Positions 7,325 to 15,879 of a stretch of 64,000 nucleotides of DNA are shown one piece after another. This DNA is from an uncultured Eubacteriales bacterium (GTDB lineage: Bacteria > Bacillota > Clostridia > Lachnospirales > Lachnospiraceae), in assembly GCA_900317515.1 (NCBI GenBank), contig ONHA01000002.1, positions 61,194-125,193 on the forward strand, read 5' to 3'. Position 1 is the first letter of the stretch. Every line of letters starts with the position of its first letter. The notes below the pieces were generated by a model that saw nothing but the letters and a program-made list of their open reading frames with translations, was not told where the DNA came from and ran no database searches. The translations under genes and the position numbers were made by a program.

Positions 7325-10300
7325 TCTTTTTTCTCCTTATGATCGTGATTGTAAGTACCACAAGTGCCGCGGCTGCAAGCAGCACGTACAGCACTGCATT
7401 CGTTGTGTCGCCGGTCTTGACCGGAGGAGTCGTCTTCGTTACGGACGACGGCGGGACGGTGATATAGCCGTTGGGGATCTTCGGCACCGTCACTGTCTGA
7501 CCTTCATCATTCAGGTCCTTGTGCTCCGTGATCAGGATCCCGTTTCCGTCGTACAGCTCCTCGAACGCGACCAGGCTCCGGTTCTGGTACTTGTTAGTGT
7601 CGATTGTCATAATGACGTCGACGCTCATTTCAGAGCTTATCGCCTTGAAGCTTGTCTCGCCGGTGATCCCCGTATCGCTGCCGTTGCCCTTGTCCATCAT
7701 CGCGCCCTTAAGGGTGTAGATGTTGCCGACTGTGAGGCCCTTCAGGACGACCGAGTCGCGGATCTTGACGTTCTCACCGAGGGTGAGGGTCTTGCTACCT
7801 GTCCCGGCGTCCGTTGCCGTCGTACCCATGCTGATGACCGTGACCGTCTGGTCCTTGTCATTGATGTCCGCATGGACGGCAACCAGGATCCCGTCCTTGT
7901 AAAGCTCTTCAAATGCTACAAATGTCTTTCCGCCGAGGTTCCGGCCGTCGAATACGAACGTTACCTCTGCCTTGCCGTCTTCGGCTTCCGCCGTGAAGGT
8001 GCCGGTTGCGGTGACGGCCTTGCCGTTCACGACCAGCTCTTCGCCGGTGGCCTTATCGATCATTGTTCCCTTTACCTCGTAGGTCACGCCGGCAGTGAGG
8101 CCGTAATACTCGACTGTGTCCTTGATGCGGCAATCTGCTTCGGCTGCCACTTCGGATGTTCCGGTTTTCTCGCCTACGGCCTTTGTGCCGATCTTCGGGA
8201 TCGAGACCGTCTGCTCCGTGTCGTCGCGATCGACGTGCTGGGAGATCAGGACCTCCGTGCCGTCCGGCTTTACGATGTAATTGCGTTCCGTGATGTAGAC
8301 CTTCCGACCGGCGTACTCCGTCGCGTCGAACGGGATCTCGACCGTGTAGCTTCCGTCTTCGGAGACTGTCTGTGTGCCTCTGACCGTTGCCAGGACTTTG
8401 TCTTCCGCCGCCGTCGCGCCCTTCAGGACCGCTTCAGCGACCGTGACCACATCCTGGTTCTCCGGCATTTCCTTATACGTGACCGTATCAACGACGACCG
8501 CGTCTTTCGTTGCGGCGACCGTTTTTGTGCCGGTTGCCTTGTCGGCAGCCTTTGTGATGATCTCCGGGATCGGGACGATCTGGTTCTCATCATTGAGATC
8601 CGCGTGAATCGCGACTAAAAGGCCGTTATAGCGGACTTCCTCAAACGCTACAACTCTTCTGCCGGTGAGGCCGCTTCCGTCGAACGTGAAGACGACTTCC
8701 GCCTCCCCGTCTTCGGTCTCCGCCGTGAAGCTTCCGGACGCCGTGATCGTCTCGCCGTTTACGACCAGCTCCTTTCCGGTCTTCTGGTCGTAAAGCGTGC
8801 CCGCGACCTCGTAAGTCTTCCCGACTTCAAGGCCGATGTAGGGGACCTTATCAATGAGTGTCATGCCTTCGCGGCCCAGCGCGACGTGCGTCTCCGTCTC
8901 CTCATCTGTCAGTGTCGTTCCGATCTTCGGGACGGATACTGTCTGTGCCGTATCGTTTCTGTCAACGTGCTCCGAGATCAGGACTTCCGTGCCGTCCGGC
9001 TTCACGATGTAATTTCTTTCTGTCACATATACTTTCCGTCCGCCGTACGCTGTCGCGTCAAACGGGATCTCGACCGTGTAGGTTCCGTCTCCGGAGACCG
9101 TCTGTGTGCCTCTCACCGTTGCCAGGACCTCGTCTTCCGCCTCTGTCGCGCCCTTAAGGACCGCTTCAGCGACCGTGATGACTTCCTGGTCTTTCGGCAT
9201 CTCTTTGTAAGTGACCGTATCAACGACGACCGCGTCCTTTGTGGCGGCGACCGTCTTTGTCTTTGTCGCCTTGTCGGCGGCCTTCGTCAGAAGCTTCGGG
9301 AAATAGATCATCTCGCTCTCGACGTCATGATCCGTGTTGTGCTCGACATAGAGCTCGCCGTCCATATAGATCAGGGTCTCGATTGCGACCTTGTGGCCGG
9401 CCAGCCTCGAGCCATCGATCGTGAACGGAATCGTCACCTGGGCTCCGCCGTTCACGGCCTCGATCTCTGTCTCGACATGTTCTCTACCGGAAATCCGGAT
9501 ATAGCTGCCGGCGGTCACGTCATAAGCAGATGTGACTGCCGTGATATTCTTCTCGATACCGCTCACCGTCAGAAGATCCTCAAACTCTGCATTAGAAGCC
9601 AGCGCGTACTGACTGCCGGTGATCGTGTTGGAAACGACCGTGTCGGCTCCGGCGTCCGGATCCTCAATGTTTCCGAGATCTACGACGGTTCCGTTCTTTT
9701 CGACCTTCACCGTCATCGTGATGAGCTCCTTGCCTCTGTTAGTAGAAGCTCTCAGCTCCGTCAGGGTGTACGTGTCGTAGGGCAGCGCCCCATACTTATC
9801 GTTCGTGTGCAGCTTGTCCGCGTCTACCTTGCCCTCGAACCAGATACCGGCTGTCGGATCCAGTTTGGACTCGTCAAGCTTGCCGCCCGCGTATGCTGCA
9901 TCGTTGGCGTTTGTGTTGCTCGAATGCTTTGCAGCCTCCGTGGAAAACTTGCCGGCCGCGTCCGTGACGATGACGTGGCTCTCGCCGGTTGTTACGGATG
10001 TAAGGACGAACGGGACTCCCGGCATTGCCTTTCCGTCTTCGGAGACCTTGACAAATTTCAGCCCGCCGCGGACGATCTCATCTCCGACGGTCAGTTCCTC
10101 GTTGACTGCTCCTGTTGTAGCGATCTCCTGGATGTAATCATCATTGATCTGTCTCACCATCAGGATCGGATTCTCCGGGAGCTGATAGCCTGTCGGCGGG
10201 ACAGTCTCGACGACGGCAACGGTGCCGTAAGGGACAACGCCCTTGTTGGATCCAAGTTCATATAATTCGTCTGAAAGTTCTCCGATGACGCTGTTTGATA

Positions 10301-12800
10301 ATCTAAGTGATGCAAGATAATGACCGGTATTCTTATTTAGTAATGCTCTTACTGTCCACGTCCGGAAGGCTTCTGCCGGAAGAGTATCTTCGGTGTAATA
10401 ATCCGCATAATACCGGATCTCGAATTGAGCTCCTTCCAGCGTCGCGCCGCCGACTGCCTCGCCAGTCACTGCATCGACTTTATGGATCTCGATAACGACC
10501 GGGTCCGTCTTCGGGATGTCTTCCGCCTTGATGATCGCGGGTTTGTCTGCCGTGTTGGCTGTTGTGACCTTGATGGACTTGATCTCGTCGTTGAGGCCGT
10601 AGCCGGTGCCGGCAGCCAGTTCTTTGTAGTAGTAGGTTCCGACTTCTACGTTCACGGGCTTGCTCGTTCCTGTCAGCCGGTCTTCGGTGATCGAATCGAC
10701 GACCAGGCGGGCAACCTCGTTGGTCCCGGCCTTCGCGTCAGCTTCCGACTTATATAAACCGTAAGTTGTGCCGGTGAGGTCATAGCACGGATTGTTCTTG
10801 ACGATATCTTCCATACCGGCCGCAACGGACTTCTGGAGGACGACCGGATATCCGGACGGTTCTTCATCGACCGTAACGATCTTTCTGTTTTCCCATCCTC
10901 TCGCAAGGCCGGTGATTTCAACCGGTTCGGCCGGCTCATATCCTTCCGGGGCGACTGTCTCGACCACCCACAGAGATTTATATATAGGGACTGTCACAGC
11001 TTTCGTTCTTCCGGTAGCGTCCGTCGTCAATTTTCCGATGTAACCGGTGAAGTTATCGCCATCCTTCGCCTTGTAAATCTTAAATTCCGCGCCTTCAAGG
11101 CTTGCCTTGTAATCCGGATCAGCGGATTTCTTGACGATCTGAAGCCAGGCCGGCTCCATAGTGTCCGTAGACTCTGTTCTGACCGGAACTGTTTCTGTAT
11201 TGTTTTCGCTAACGGTGACGGTGTGTACCCGGCCATCAATGTTCAGGTTATTGTTTGAAACGGATACTTCTTTGACGTAATACGTCCCAACCGGAAGGGT
11301 CACGACATTTGAATAGCTTGTGTAGTATCCGTCCTTAACGGCCTGGGCCTGGTCGTTTCTGCCGCCCATCGTGAGCGCTGCCACTTCTCTTGTGCAGCCG
11401 GCATCGGAGTAGACCTTGTAGACAGTTCCACGCGGGGAGTACTCGCCGCCAATGAAATTAGCAGCCGTAGCTCCTTCCGGAGCACTCCCTTCCCAGTCAT
11501 CCCTGGGCTTTACGTACTTCACAACCTGGAGGCTGCCTCTCGGCGTATATGTCCAAAACATGAAGCTCTGCTGTTTTGCTGCCAGCGAGGGCACAATGAA
11601 GACCCTGAAGCCCGCCGGGGCGGCTGCCATCTCATAAGCCTTGTGAGCAACGGCCGGAGCTTTAGAAAGAGCATCCGTAAAGACGCCTTCCGCTCCAATC
11701 GCCCACAGCGAATTGTCGCCGCTGTAAGAGATCCTGTTCTTCATCTCACAAAACACAAAAGACAAAGCAACGTGGGAATACGCATAAGCAAGATTCGCTT
11801 CACTCTGCGGCGGATTTGTCTGCTTCCCAAGATCTGCTCTTACCCAGGACATCAGCAGATCATACGGTGCGTTACCGACGTTTCCGCCCGGAGCGCCGTA
11901 GGTGTAGTACATCATCTTTCGGATGTTCGCGCCCCATCCGCTCCAGGAGCTGTCCGTGATCTCGTATGCTGAACGGGTCTCGCTGGTAGCCACACCCGGG
12001 TACTCCGGCTCTACGCAATACGCGGTATAACTGCCGCCATTGAAGGAAGCCGTATATGCGCGGGTCCCGGCATAAACCATCGCCCCGCTCGCCGTCTGAG
12101 AGCCGTTGCCGTTGAAGTAAGGCCGGCCATCACCACCGTTGATAGCAGCCGCGCCTACATTAGTAAGCTGAGATGTGAGGCCGGAATCGACGGAACCAAC
12201 AAAGACCGGAGCATCAATCTCTTCGATCTCTTCGATGCTTTCCGCCTCAGCCTCTTCGCTCTCTGTGGTCTCTGCCGGTTCTTCGATTTCCTCGGAAGTT
12301 TCAACGACATCCTCGGTCTCTTCCGTGACCTCCTCGGTCACTTCGGCGGGGTCCGCTACAGCTTCATCTTCCGTCACTTCCGCGACGCTCTCGTCTACGA
12401 CTACGACTCCTTCCGTTGCGCCGCTGTCGATCGTCTCGGAGTATTCCCCGGCCTCATATCCTTCGCCGGAGGTCTCTTCTTCTTCCACGACAGCCGGCTC
12501 ACTCTCGACGACCTCGGGGATCGTCGCGGTCTCTTCTACGATGACCGCCTCCTGTTCCGGCTCCGGAGCCGTCTCTTCCGCAGCCGGTTCAGTTTCAACC
12601 GCGGCCGTGATCGATTCAACGGCAAGATCCGGATCTGATACGGCAGCAACCTCCGCGATCTCTTCTTCCTGGACCGCTTCTTCCACGGATCCAGTGTCGT
12701 CCGCAAGAGTATATGCAGCCGTGTTCCCCATGAGAGTTGTGACTGTGACCGCGATAGCCATCGCGCTTGCGGCGATCCTCTTTGCTAATCTGTTTTTCAT
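7305..12800 (-). CDS. Giant VaFE/Cna-B type LPXTG-like adhesin
   Basis: About 1831 aa from the ATG at 12800 (GGAG nine bases upstream). The order is a signal peptide (ending near TAAYTLADD), an acidic Val/Glu/Thr-rich stalk of about 200 residues, and a thioester-type head containing YCVEPE. Several Cna-B/SpaA-like domains follow (ETVAPEGYEP, KELAAGTGYGL, ETVPPTGYQLP). After these come at least six VaFE-like modules whose ends read FEELY...DLNDEGQTV; families of this type form Thr-Gln ester or Lys-Asn isopeptide crosslinks. The C-terminus PPVKTGD plus a span plus RRKK is a sortase-type anchor. It is probably an element-borne adhesin promoting mating contact or host binding. It is far longer than its neighbours and internally repeated. 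Confidence 0.85.
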   Translation of the reverse strand: MKNRLAKRIAASAMAIAVTVTTLMGNTAAYTLADDTGSVEEAVQEEEIAEVAAVSDPDLAVESITAAVETEPAAEETAPEPEQEAVIVEETATIPEVVESEPAVVEEEETSGEGYEAGEYSETIDSGATEGVVVVDESVAEVTEDEAVADPAEVTEEVTEETEDVVETSEEIEEPAETTESEEAEAESIEEIEEIDAPVFVGSVDSGLTSQLTNVGAAAINGGDGRPYFNGNGSQTASGAMVYAGTRAYTASFNGGSYTAYCVEPEYPGVATSETRSAYEITDSSWSGWGANIRKMMYYTYGAPGGNVGNAPYDLLMSWVRADLGKQTNPPQSEANLAYAYSHVALSFVFCEMKNRISYSGDNSLWAIGAEGVFTDALSKAPAVAHKAYEMAAAPAGFRVFIVPSLAAKQQSFMFWTYTPRGSLQVVKYVKPRDDWEGSAPEGATAANFIGGEYSPRGTVYKVYSDAGCTREVAALTMGGRNDQAQAVKDGYYTSYSNVVTLPVGTYYVKEVSVSNNNLNIDGRVHTVTVSENNTETVPVRTESTDTMEPAWLQIVKKSADPDYKASLEGAEFKIYKAKDGDNFTGYIGKLTTDATGRTKAVTVPIYKSLWVVETVAPEGYEPAEPVEITGLARGWENRKIVTVDEEPSGYPVVLQKSVAAGMEDIVKNNPCYDLTGTTYGLYKSEADAKAGTNEVARLVVDSITEDRLTGTSKPVNVEVGTYYYKELAAGTGYGLNDEIKSIKVTTANTADKPAIIKAEDIPKTDPVVIEIHKVDAVTGEAVGGATLEGAQFEIRYYADYYTEDTLPAEAFRTWTVRALLNKNTGHYLASLRLSNSVIGELSDELYELGSNKGVVPYGTVAVVETVPPTGYQLPENPILMVRQINDDYIQEIATTGAVNEELTVGDEIVRGGLKFVKVSEDGKAMPGVPFVLTSVTTGESHVIVTDAAGKFSTEAAKHSSNTNANDAAYAGGKLDESKLDPTAGIWFEGKVDADKLHTNDKYGALPYDTYTLTELRASTNRGKELITMTVKVEKNGTVVDLGNIEDPDAGADTVVSNTITGSQYALASNAEFEDLLTVSGIEKNITAVTSAYDVTAGSYIRISGREHVETEIEAVNGGAQVTIPFTIDGSRLAGHKVAIETLIYMDGELYVEHNTDHDVESEMIYFPKLLTKAADKATKTKTVAATKDAVVVDTVTYKEMPKDQEVITVAEAVLKGATEAEDEVLATVRGTQTVSGDGTYTVEIPFDATAYGGRKVYVTERNYIVKPDGTEVLISEHVDRNDTAQTVSVPKIGTTLTDEETETHVALGREGMTLIDKVPYIGLEVGKTYEVAGTLYDQKTGKELVVNGETITASGSFTAETEDGEAEVVFTFDGSGLTGRRVVAFEEVRYNGLLVAIHADLNDENQIVPIPEIITKAADKATGTKTVAATKDAVVVDTVTYKEMPENQDVVTVAEAVLKGATAAEDKVLATVRGTQTVSEDGSYTVEIPFDATEYAGRKVYITERNYIVKPDGTEVLISQHVDRDDTEQTVSIPKIGTKAVGEKTGTSEVAAEADCRIKDTVEYYGLTAGVTYEVKGTMIDKATGEELVVNGKAVTATGTFTAEAEDGKAEVTFVFDGRNLGGKTFVAFEELYKDGILVAVHADINDKDQTVTVISMGTTATDAGTGSKTLTLGENVKIRDSVVLKGLTVGNIYTLKGAMMDKGNGSDTGITGETSFKAISSEMSVDVIMTIDTNKYQNRSLVAFEELYDGNGILITEHKDLNDEGQTVTVPKIPNGYITVPPSSVTKTTPPVKTGDTTNAVLYVLLAAAALVVLTITIIRRKKIEKMGN
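8190..8560. repeat. Adhesin internal repeat, copy A
   Basis: This segment encodes a VaFE-like module (KDAVVVDTVTYKEMP ... VRGTQTVSEDGSYTVEIPFDAT ... VDRDDTEQTVSIPKIGT). It is closely matched by the segment at about 8925-9290, both in protein and in DNA. Such recent duplication permits length variation by recombination. Confidence 0.7.
8925..9290. repeat. Adhesin internal repeat, copy B
   Basis: Second copy of the module described at 8190-8560. Most differences between the copies are silent or conservative. A different VaFE module separates the two copies, so the repeat unit may be a two-module block. Confidence 0.7.
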
Positions 12801-12802
12801 AC

Positions 12803-13192
12803 TCAATTTTCTCCTTGAAATACTTTTATTGCTTCCGGCAAGCTCTCCGGACAAACCGGGAGCAGCTTGCTGTCTGTTTCAGGGCTGACCATCCGGATCA
12901 TCCGTCCGGGGCCTTCATATACCAGTTCCTCAATCCCTTCCGGTCCTTCCCGACAAGCGAACCGAACCGTTGCGGTGCTCCGCTTGCCTTCCTTCGCAAG
13001 CTCCTCCATCACGATTGCGATCTGACGATCCAGGAGACCGGGTAGGCTCCTTATTACCGGATATCGCTTGCCGTCGTGCATGATCGTCATGCAGCCACCG
13101 ATGTAGTCGAACTCCCGTCCATCGTCAGCAACGACAACTCCGGGGATATCCTGGTTCTTCAGGTCATCCAGCGTTTTGACTTTCCAGCTCAT
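12803..13192 (-). CDS. Hypothetical protein upstream of the adhesin
   Basis: 129 aa, starting MSWKVKTLDDLKNQ. Mixed alpha/beta composition with no signal peptide or membrane span. Its start overlaps the stop of the preceding gene by four bases (ATGA), and its stop is two bases before the adhesin start, so it belongs to the same operon. No motif was recognised. It may be a cytoplasmic regulator or accessory protein of the element. Confidence 0.6.
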   Translation of the reverse strand: MSWKVKTLDDLKNQDIPGVVVADDGREFDYIGGCMTIMHDGKRYPVIRSLPGLLDRQIAIVMEELAKEGKRSTATVRFACREGPEGIEELVYEGPGRMIRMVSPETDSKLLPVCPESLPEAIKVFQGEN

Positions 13193-13542
13193 GCTTCTCT
13201 GACCACCTCCTTATTCCACCAGCCCATGATTGTCATGATTTTCGAGGGATCGAACGCCGGAACAGAAAATTTGGCGACGCTGTCCCTCAGATCCGACCGG
13301 TATTTCAGGTAATCAACCAGGACAAGGACGTTCACCAGCACGACGTTCCCATCCCTCAGAACGGCGTACTCGTTATACCGCTTGCCCTTGCCGGACATCT
13401 CCTCGATCTCATCCACACGTTCCTTAACCGTTGTGCGCGAGAATCCGGTGAACTTAACCAGGTCCTTCTTCTGGAGATACGGGATCCCTCGCCAGTCAAG
13501 GAAGCGCATATTATCTAATGCTTCATCAGTCTTCTTTCCCAT
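13189..13542 (-). CDS. Small helix-turn-helix-like protein
   Basis: 117 aa. Residues 20-50 (IPYLQKKDLVKFTGFSRTTVKERVDEIEEM) read like a helix-turn-helix of the kind found in excisionase or replication-control proteins. The rest is mixed. Translational coupling to the next gene (ATGA overlap) and its place near the start of the transfer operon suggest a DNA-binding accessory role. The family is not certain. Confidence 0.55.
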   Translation of the reverse strand: MGKKTDEALDNMRFLDWRGIPYLQKKDLVKFTGFSRTTVKERVDEIEEMSGKGKRYNEYAVLRDGNVVLVNVLVLVDYLKYRSDLRDSVAKFSVPAFDPSKIMTIMGWWNKEVVREA

Positions 13543-13560
13543 GATTTCCTTCCATGCAAA

Positions 13561-13758
13561 TTACTTTTTTGAAACTTGTATTTGGGAATCTTTCGCCGGA
13601 TCAAACATTCGTTTGACAGCATCAAATCTTAATAAGACACCGTCCGCGACTCCCCGAAAATAATCTCCGCCAGCATCCGTCCTCTTAAGCTGGATACCGG
13701 CTTCGATTGCCTCTCGCAAATCGATATTCTGTCCCATTTCTTCATTACTCTCGCTCAT
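13561..13758 (-). CDS. First small gene of the transfer operon
   Basis: 65 aa from the ATG at 13758, preceded by a strong AAAGGAGG site. Longer in-frame starts would read through the promoter and are rejected. The product is polar (MSESNEEMGQNIDLREAIEAG) with no known motif. As the first gene after the repressed promoter it may be an early regulator, but this is inference. Confidence 0.6.
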   Translation of the reverse strand: MSESNEEMGQNIDLREAIEAGIQLKRTDAGGDYFRGVADGVLLRFDAVKRMFDPAKDSQIQVSKK

Positions 13759-13788
13759 GTGTACCTCCTTTAAAAAAACCGTTTCGCT

Positions 13789-13838
13789 GAATACATTATA
13801 GTATTCTTTGAATACCTCGTCAACATTTTTTAGTATTC
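13789..13838. promoter_or_regulatory. Repressor operator cluster (GAATAC/GTATTC)
   Basis: Half-sites GAATAC at 13789 and 13810 and GTATTC at 13801 and 13833 make overlapping inverted repeats. GAATAC-6-GTATTC spans 13789-13806, and GTATTC-TTT-GAATAC at 13801-13815 fills most of the spacer of the transfer promoter. The spacing suits a dimeric XRE repressor such as the adjacent gene product. Binding here would block the -10 and -35 of the transfer promoter. Confidence 0.7.
13795..13823 (-). promoter_or_regulatory. Transfer operon promoter
   Basis: Read on the minus strand, TTGACG (13823-13818) is separated by exactly 17 bases from the consensus TATAAT (13800-13795). The first ORF of the operon begins 37 bases downstream. 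The spacer contains an inverted repeat, so this near-consensus promoter is probably held off by the divergent repressor. Confidence 0.8.
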
Positions 13839-13855
13839 TTCGTGAACTTTTTTTA

Positions 13856-13884
13856 TTGAAATAACTATTGTCAAATGGTATTAT
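13856..13884 (+). promoter_or_regulatory. Promoter of the XRE repressor gene
   Basis: TTGAAA (13856-13861), a 17-base spacer and TATTAT (13879-13884) precede the repressor start at 13908 by 23 bases, with GAAAGGAAA as ribosome site. It is divergent from the transfer promoter and lies outside the operator half-sites, so the repressor may be made constitutively. Confidence 0.65.
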
Positions 13885-13907
13885 GTTTACAGAAAGGAAA
13901 CGTTGAT

Positions 13908-14381
13908 ATGGATAAAGCAGATAGAGTAAGAAACGTAAGATTATCAGAAGGCTTAACAATGGAAGCATTTGGAAAGCGCCTCGGTGTTGGACGTAGTGCA
14001 ATATCCAATATTGAAAACAGAAACAGAGACTTAACCGGCCAAATGGCTAAAGCTATATCCCGAGAATTTGGGGTTTCTTATGATTGGCTTATTTCTGGAT
14101 ATGGCGATATGCGTCCAACTAGCGCTTCCGGAACTGCCGCAAAAGTTGCCGCTATGCTAGACCTCAGCGATTGGGCAACACAGGCACTTACTAATTTTCT
14201 CCAGCTTGATGAGGCTAAGAGAAAAGAGTTCCTGGTCCTGATGGAAAAAACATTTGGATCCGCTAATGCAGATGAAATTCTCAGCCAGGAGGAATTAAAT
14301 GAGGTCAATGCCGCTGGGGAAGAAGCTAAATTAAAAAAAAGAGCTGAATTGCTTGATAAAGCTAAAGTAGAGGATGCATAA
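13908..14381 (+). CDS. XRE-family repressor of the conjugative element
   Basis: 157 aa from the ATG at 13908; an in-frame start at 13875 lies inside the -10 region and is rejected. Residues 5-65 form a typical XRE helix-turn-helix (RLSEGLTMEAFGKRLGVGRSAISNIENRNRDLTGQMAKAISREFGVSYDWLISG). The C-terminal part is helical and charged, probably for dimerisation. It is transcribed away from the transfer operon. With the operators at 13789-13838 it is the likely master switch of conjugation. No peptidase or ImmA partner is adjacent. The DNA is more AT-rich than the transfer genes. Confidence 0.85.
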   Translation: MDKADRVRNVRLSEGLTMEAFGKRLGVGRSAISNIENRNRDLTGQMAKAISREFGVSYDWLISGYGDMRPTSASGTAAKVAAMLDLSDWATQALTNFLQLDEAKRKEFLVLMEKTFGSANADEILSQEELNEVNAAGEEAKLKKRAELLDKAKVEDA

Positions 14382-14448
14382 TCAGCATCCTCTATCGATG
14401 TCGCTATAACGCAGCTAATCACACATGATTTGCTTATAGACACAAAAA

Positions 14449-14475
14449 AACCGCCCATTCCGGACGGTTCTTTTT
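14449..14475 (+). terminator. Terminator of the repressor gene
   Basis: AACCGCCC and GGACGGTT pair with one mismatch around a short loop and are followed by TTTTT, 68 bases after the repressor stop. This fits a Rho-independent terminator on the plus strand. Confidence 0.65.
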
Positions 14476-14501
14476 GTATGTCTTATTCGATATTGAAATA
14501 T

Positions 14502-15455
14502 TTATTTCTTTGCTCCGCAAGTTGCGCAGCGTGTCTCAGTATGAGTCACCGCATCGTGATGCACGGTCTCGTAAACTGCATCATAATGCACGGTCTTGTA
14601 CTCGGCGTCGTGGTGTACGTTCTTATACTCGGCCTCGTGATGGACAGTCTCATATACTGCATCATGATGGATTGTATCGACCTGAACCCGGACTGTATGA
14701 TATCCGCTTTGATGCTCAAAACAATGCTCGGTAATCGCATCTCCATCAAACGTAGTAAAATCACACTTATTACACTGATCCGCAAAATCATAAACCGGTT
14801 CATCCCATGCTTCGCTGACAAGTACCTGCTCGTCCCAGGCTTCCTTCACAAGCTGCTGCTCGTCCCAGGCTTCCCGGACAAGCTGCTGCTCGTCATACGC
14901 TTCCTTCACAAGCTGCTGCTCGTCATACGCTTCCCGATCCGTAACGGTGATCGTCTCCCAGGAATGCACGTGGGCCGGAGTGGCCGTCGGAGCTGCCGTC
15001 GGTTTCGGTGTTGCCGTCGGAGCTGCCGTCGGCTTCGGTGTTGCCGTCGGAGCTGCCGTCGGCTTCGGCGTTGCCGTTGGTGCTGCCGTCGGCTTCGGCG
15101 TTGCCGTTGGTGCTGCCGTCGGCTTCGGCGTCGCTGTGGGAGCTGCCGTCGGCTTCGGCGTTGCTGTCGGGGTGGCCGTTGCCTTCGGCGTTGCCGTCGG
15201 GGTGGCCGTTGCCTTCGGTGTTGCTGTCGGGGTGGCCGTTGCTTTCGGTGTCGCTGTCGGCGTGGCCGTTGCTTTCGGTGTTGCTGTCGGCGTGGCCGTT
15301 GCTTTCGGTGTTGCTGTCGGCGTGGCCGTCGGATCCTCTGCCGGCGTCACTGCCGACGATGCAGCCGGCTCCGTGGCCGGTGCAGCATTCTGACAACCAG
15401 CGGCTCCGAATACGATCATAGCGGCCAGGATCGCAGCTGTAAGTTTTCTTTTCAT
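14502..15455 (-). CDS. Repeat-rich lipoprotein with His/Cys C-terminal region
   Basis: 317 aa. A lipoprotein signal (FGAAGC lipobox, Cys near residue 21) is followed by about 12 decapeptide repeats of the [20 protein letters not shown] type, which form a Pro/Thr-rich stalk. Then come five repeats of the (R/K)EA(W/Y)DEQQLV type, a CNKCDF motif, and repeats of the HHDAVYETV type that place many His-His pairs, ending in CATCGAKK. The Cys and His content suggests metal binding outside the membrane, on a wall-spanning stalk. I do not recognise a named family. It lies between the conjugative module and tRNA-Leu, so it is either cargo or chromosomal. Confidence 0.75.
   Translation of the reverse strand: MKRKLTAAILAAMIVFGAAGCQNAAPATEPAASSAVTPAEDPTATPTATPKATATPTATPKATATPTATPKATATPTATPKATATPTATPKATATPTATPKPTAAPTATPKPTAAPTATPKPTAAPTATPKPTAAPTATPKPTAAPTATPKPTAAPTATPAHVHSWETITVTDREAYDEQQLVKEAYDEQQLVREAWDEQQLVKEAWDEQVLVSEAWDEPVYDFADQCNKCDFTTFDGDAITEHCFEHQSGYHTVRVQVDTIHHDAVYETVHHEAEYKNVHHDAEYKTVHYDAVYETVHHDAVTHTETRCATCGAKK
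14988..15339. repeat. 30-bp tandem repeats in the lipoprotein stalk
   Basis: About a dozen 30-bp units, each encoding ten residues of the Thr/Pro/Ala stalk. Units come in two variants (Lys-Pro and Lys-Ala). The array is open in several frames on both strands, which makes false long ORFs. It is coding and not a CRISPR because there are no unique spacers. Confidence 0.85.
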
Positions 15456-15840
15456 TCCAATCTCCCTTCCGGGATCCTTTCCGGATCTCCTTCAGTGCTT
15501 AACACAAACTTTATTTTATTTTGACTATAACATCCTTTTTCAGATTTTTCAAGCAAATCTTTAAATTTCAAGATTATCTTGAATTTTCGGTATCGGCATC
15601 AAAAAAAATAGCGCGGCTTCCGCCTGGCGCCTCCCGTCCCTGCCCGTTTTCATGCAGCAATTCCTCTTCAGTGCCGCTCTCCCCGGGCGTAACCGCCCGG
15701 GGCCGCCGTAGGGCGCTGAAGGTGTCTTAAAAGTTTTTTTCCCTCACAATCTTTACTTTTGGCCCTTTTGTGCCATAGGTGGCAAAAGGGGGCAAAAAAA
15801 GGGCAGAATTGCTTCTGCCCCTCGTACCCCTTTGACAAAA
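15456..15840. other. Structured intergenic DNA between lipoprotein and tRNA-Leu
   Basis: No convincing gene was seen. The segment 15666-15723 is strongly self-complementary. CTTCAGTGC and GCGCTGAAG form an outer stem around a perfect inner hairpin, CCCCGGGCG-TAAC-CGCCCGGGG (15681-15702). A second imperfect hairpin (CCCTTTTG...CAAAAGGG) lies at about 15761-15790. The folding suggests a structured RNA, an old mobile-element end or a transfer origin, but none can be chosen from sequence alone. Confidence 0.45.
15794..15820 (-). terminator. Distal terminator, minus strand
   Basis: GGGCAGAA-TTGC-TTCTGCCC is a perfect eight-pair hairpin (15801-15820). On the minus strand it is followed by seven T residues. 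It backs up the terminator that directly follows tRNA-Leu. Confidence 0.7.
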
Positions 15841-15879
15841 AAATCTCCGAAATGCCTTTATTTATAAGGCTTTTCGGAG
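15836..15879 (-). terminator. Terminator of tRNA-Leu
   Basis: On the minus strand CTCCGAAA/TTTCGGAG with inner GCCTT/AAGGC pairs forms a long stem, followed by ATTTTTTT. It begins 31 bases after the tRNA 3' end and is a normal Rho-independent terminator for it. Confidence 0.8.

Larger units (their letters stand above)
1..14381. mobile_element. Integrative conjugative element, one end (partial)
   Basis: A minus-strand transfer operon encodes VirD4-, VirB6- and VirB2-like type IV secretion parts, an ArdC-type antirestriction protein and a giant surface adhesin. It is headed by a divergent XRE repressor, which is the normal layout of Tn1549/CTn-like conjugative elements in Firmicutes. The left part, presumably VirB4, relaxase and recombinase, lies outside the window. 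The right boundary is uncertain. It could lie just after the repressor terminator at 14475 or at the 3' end of tRNA-Leu at 15910, which faces the element. No integrase is visible here, so the insertion site is inference. Confidence 0.75.

Noticed and set aside
14988-15339. Repeat array as a possible CRISPR
   Set aside because: Units are contiguous 30-bp coding repeats without spacers and encode a Pro/Thr stalk.
14947-15393. Plus-strand Gly/Val/Ala repeat protein
   Set aside because: It is the complement of the lipoprotein stalk repeats, with no start signals; the minus frame has a signal peptide and lipobox.
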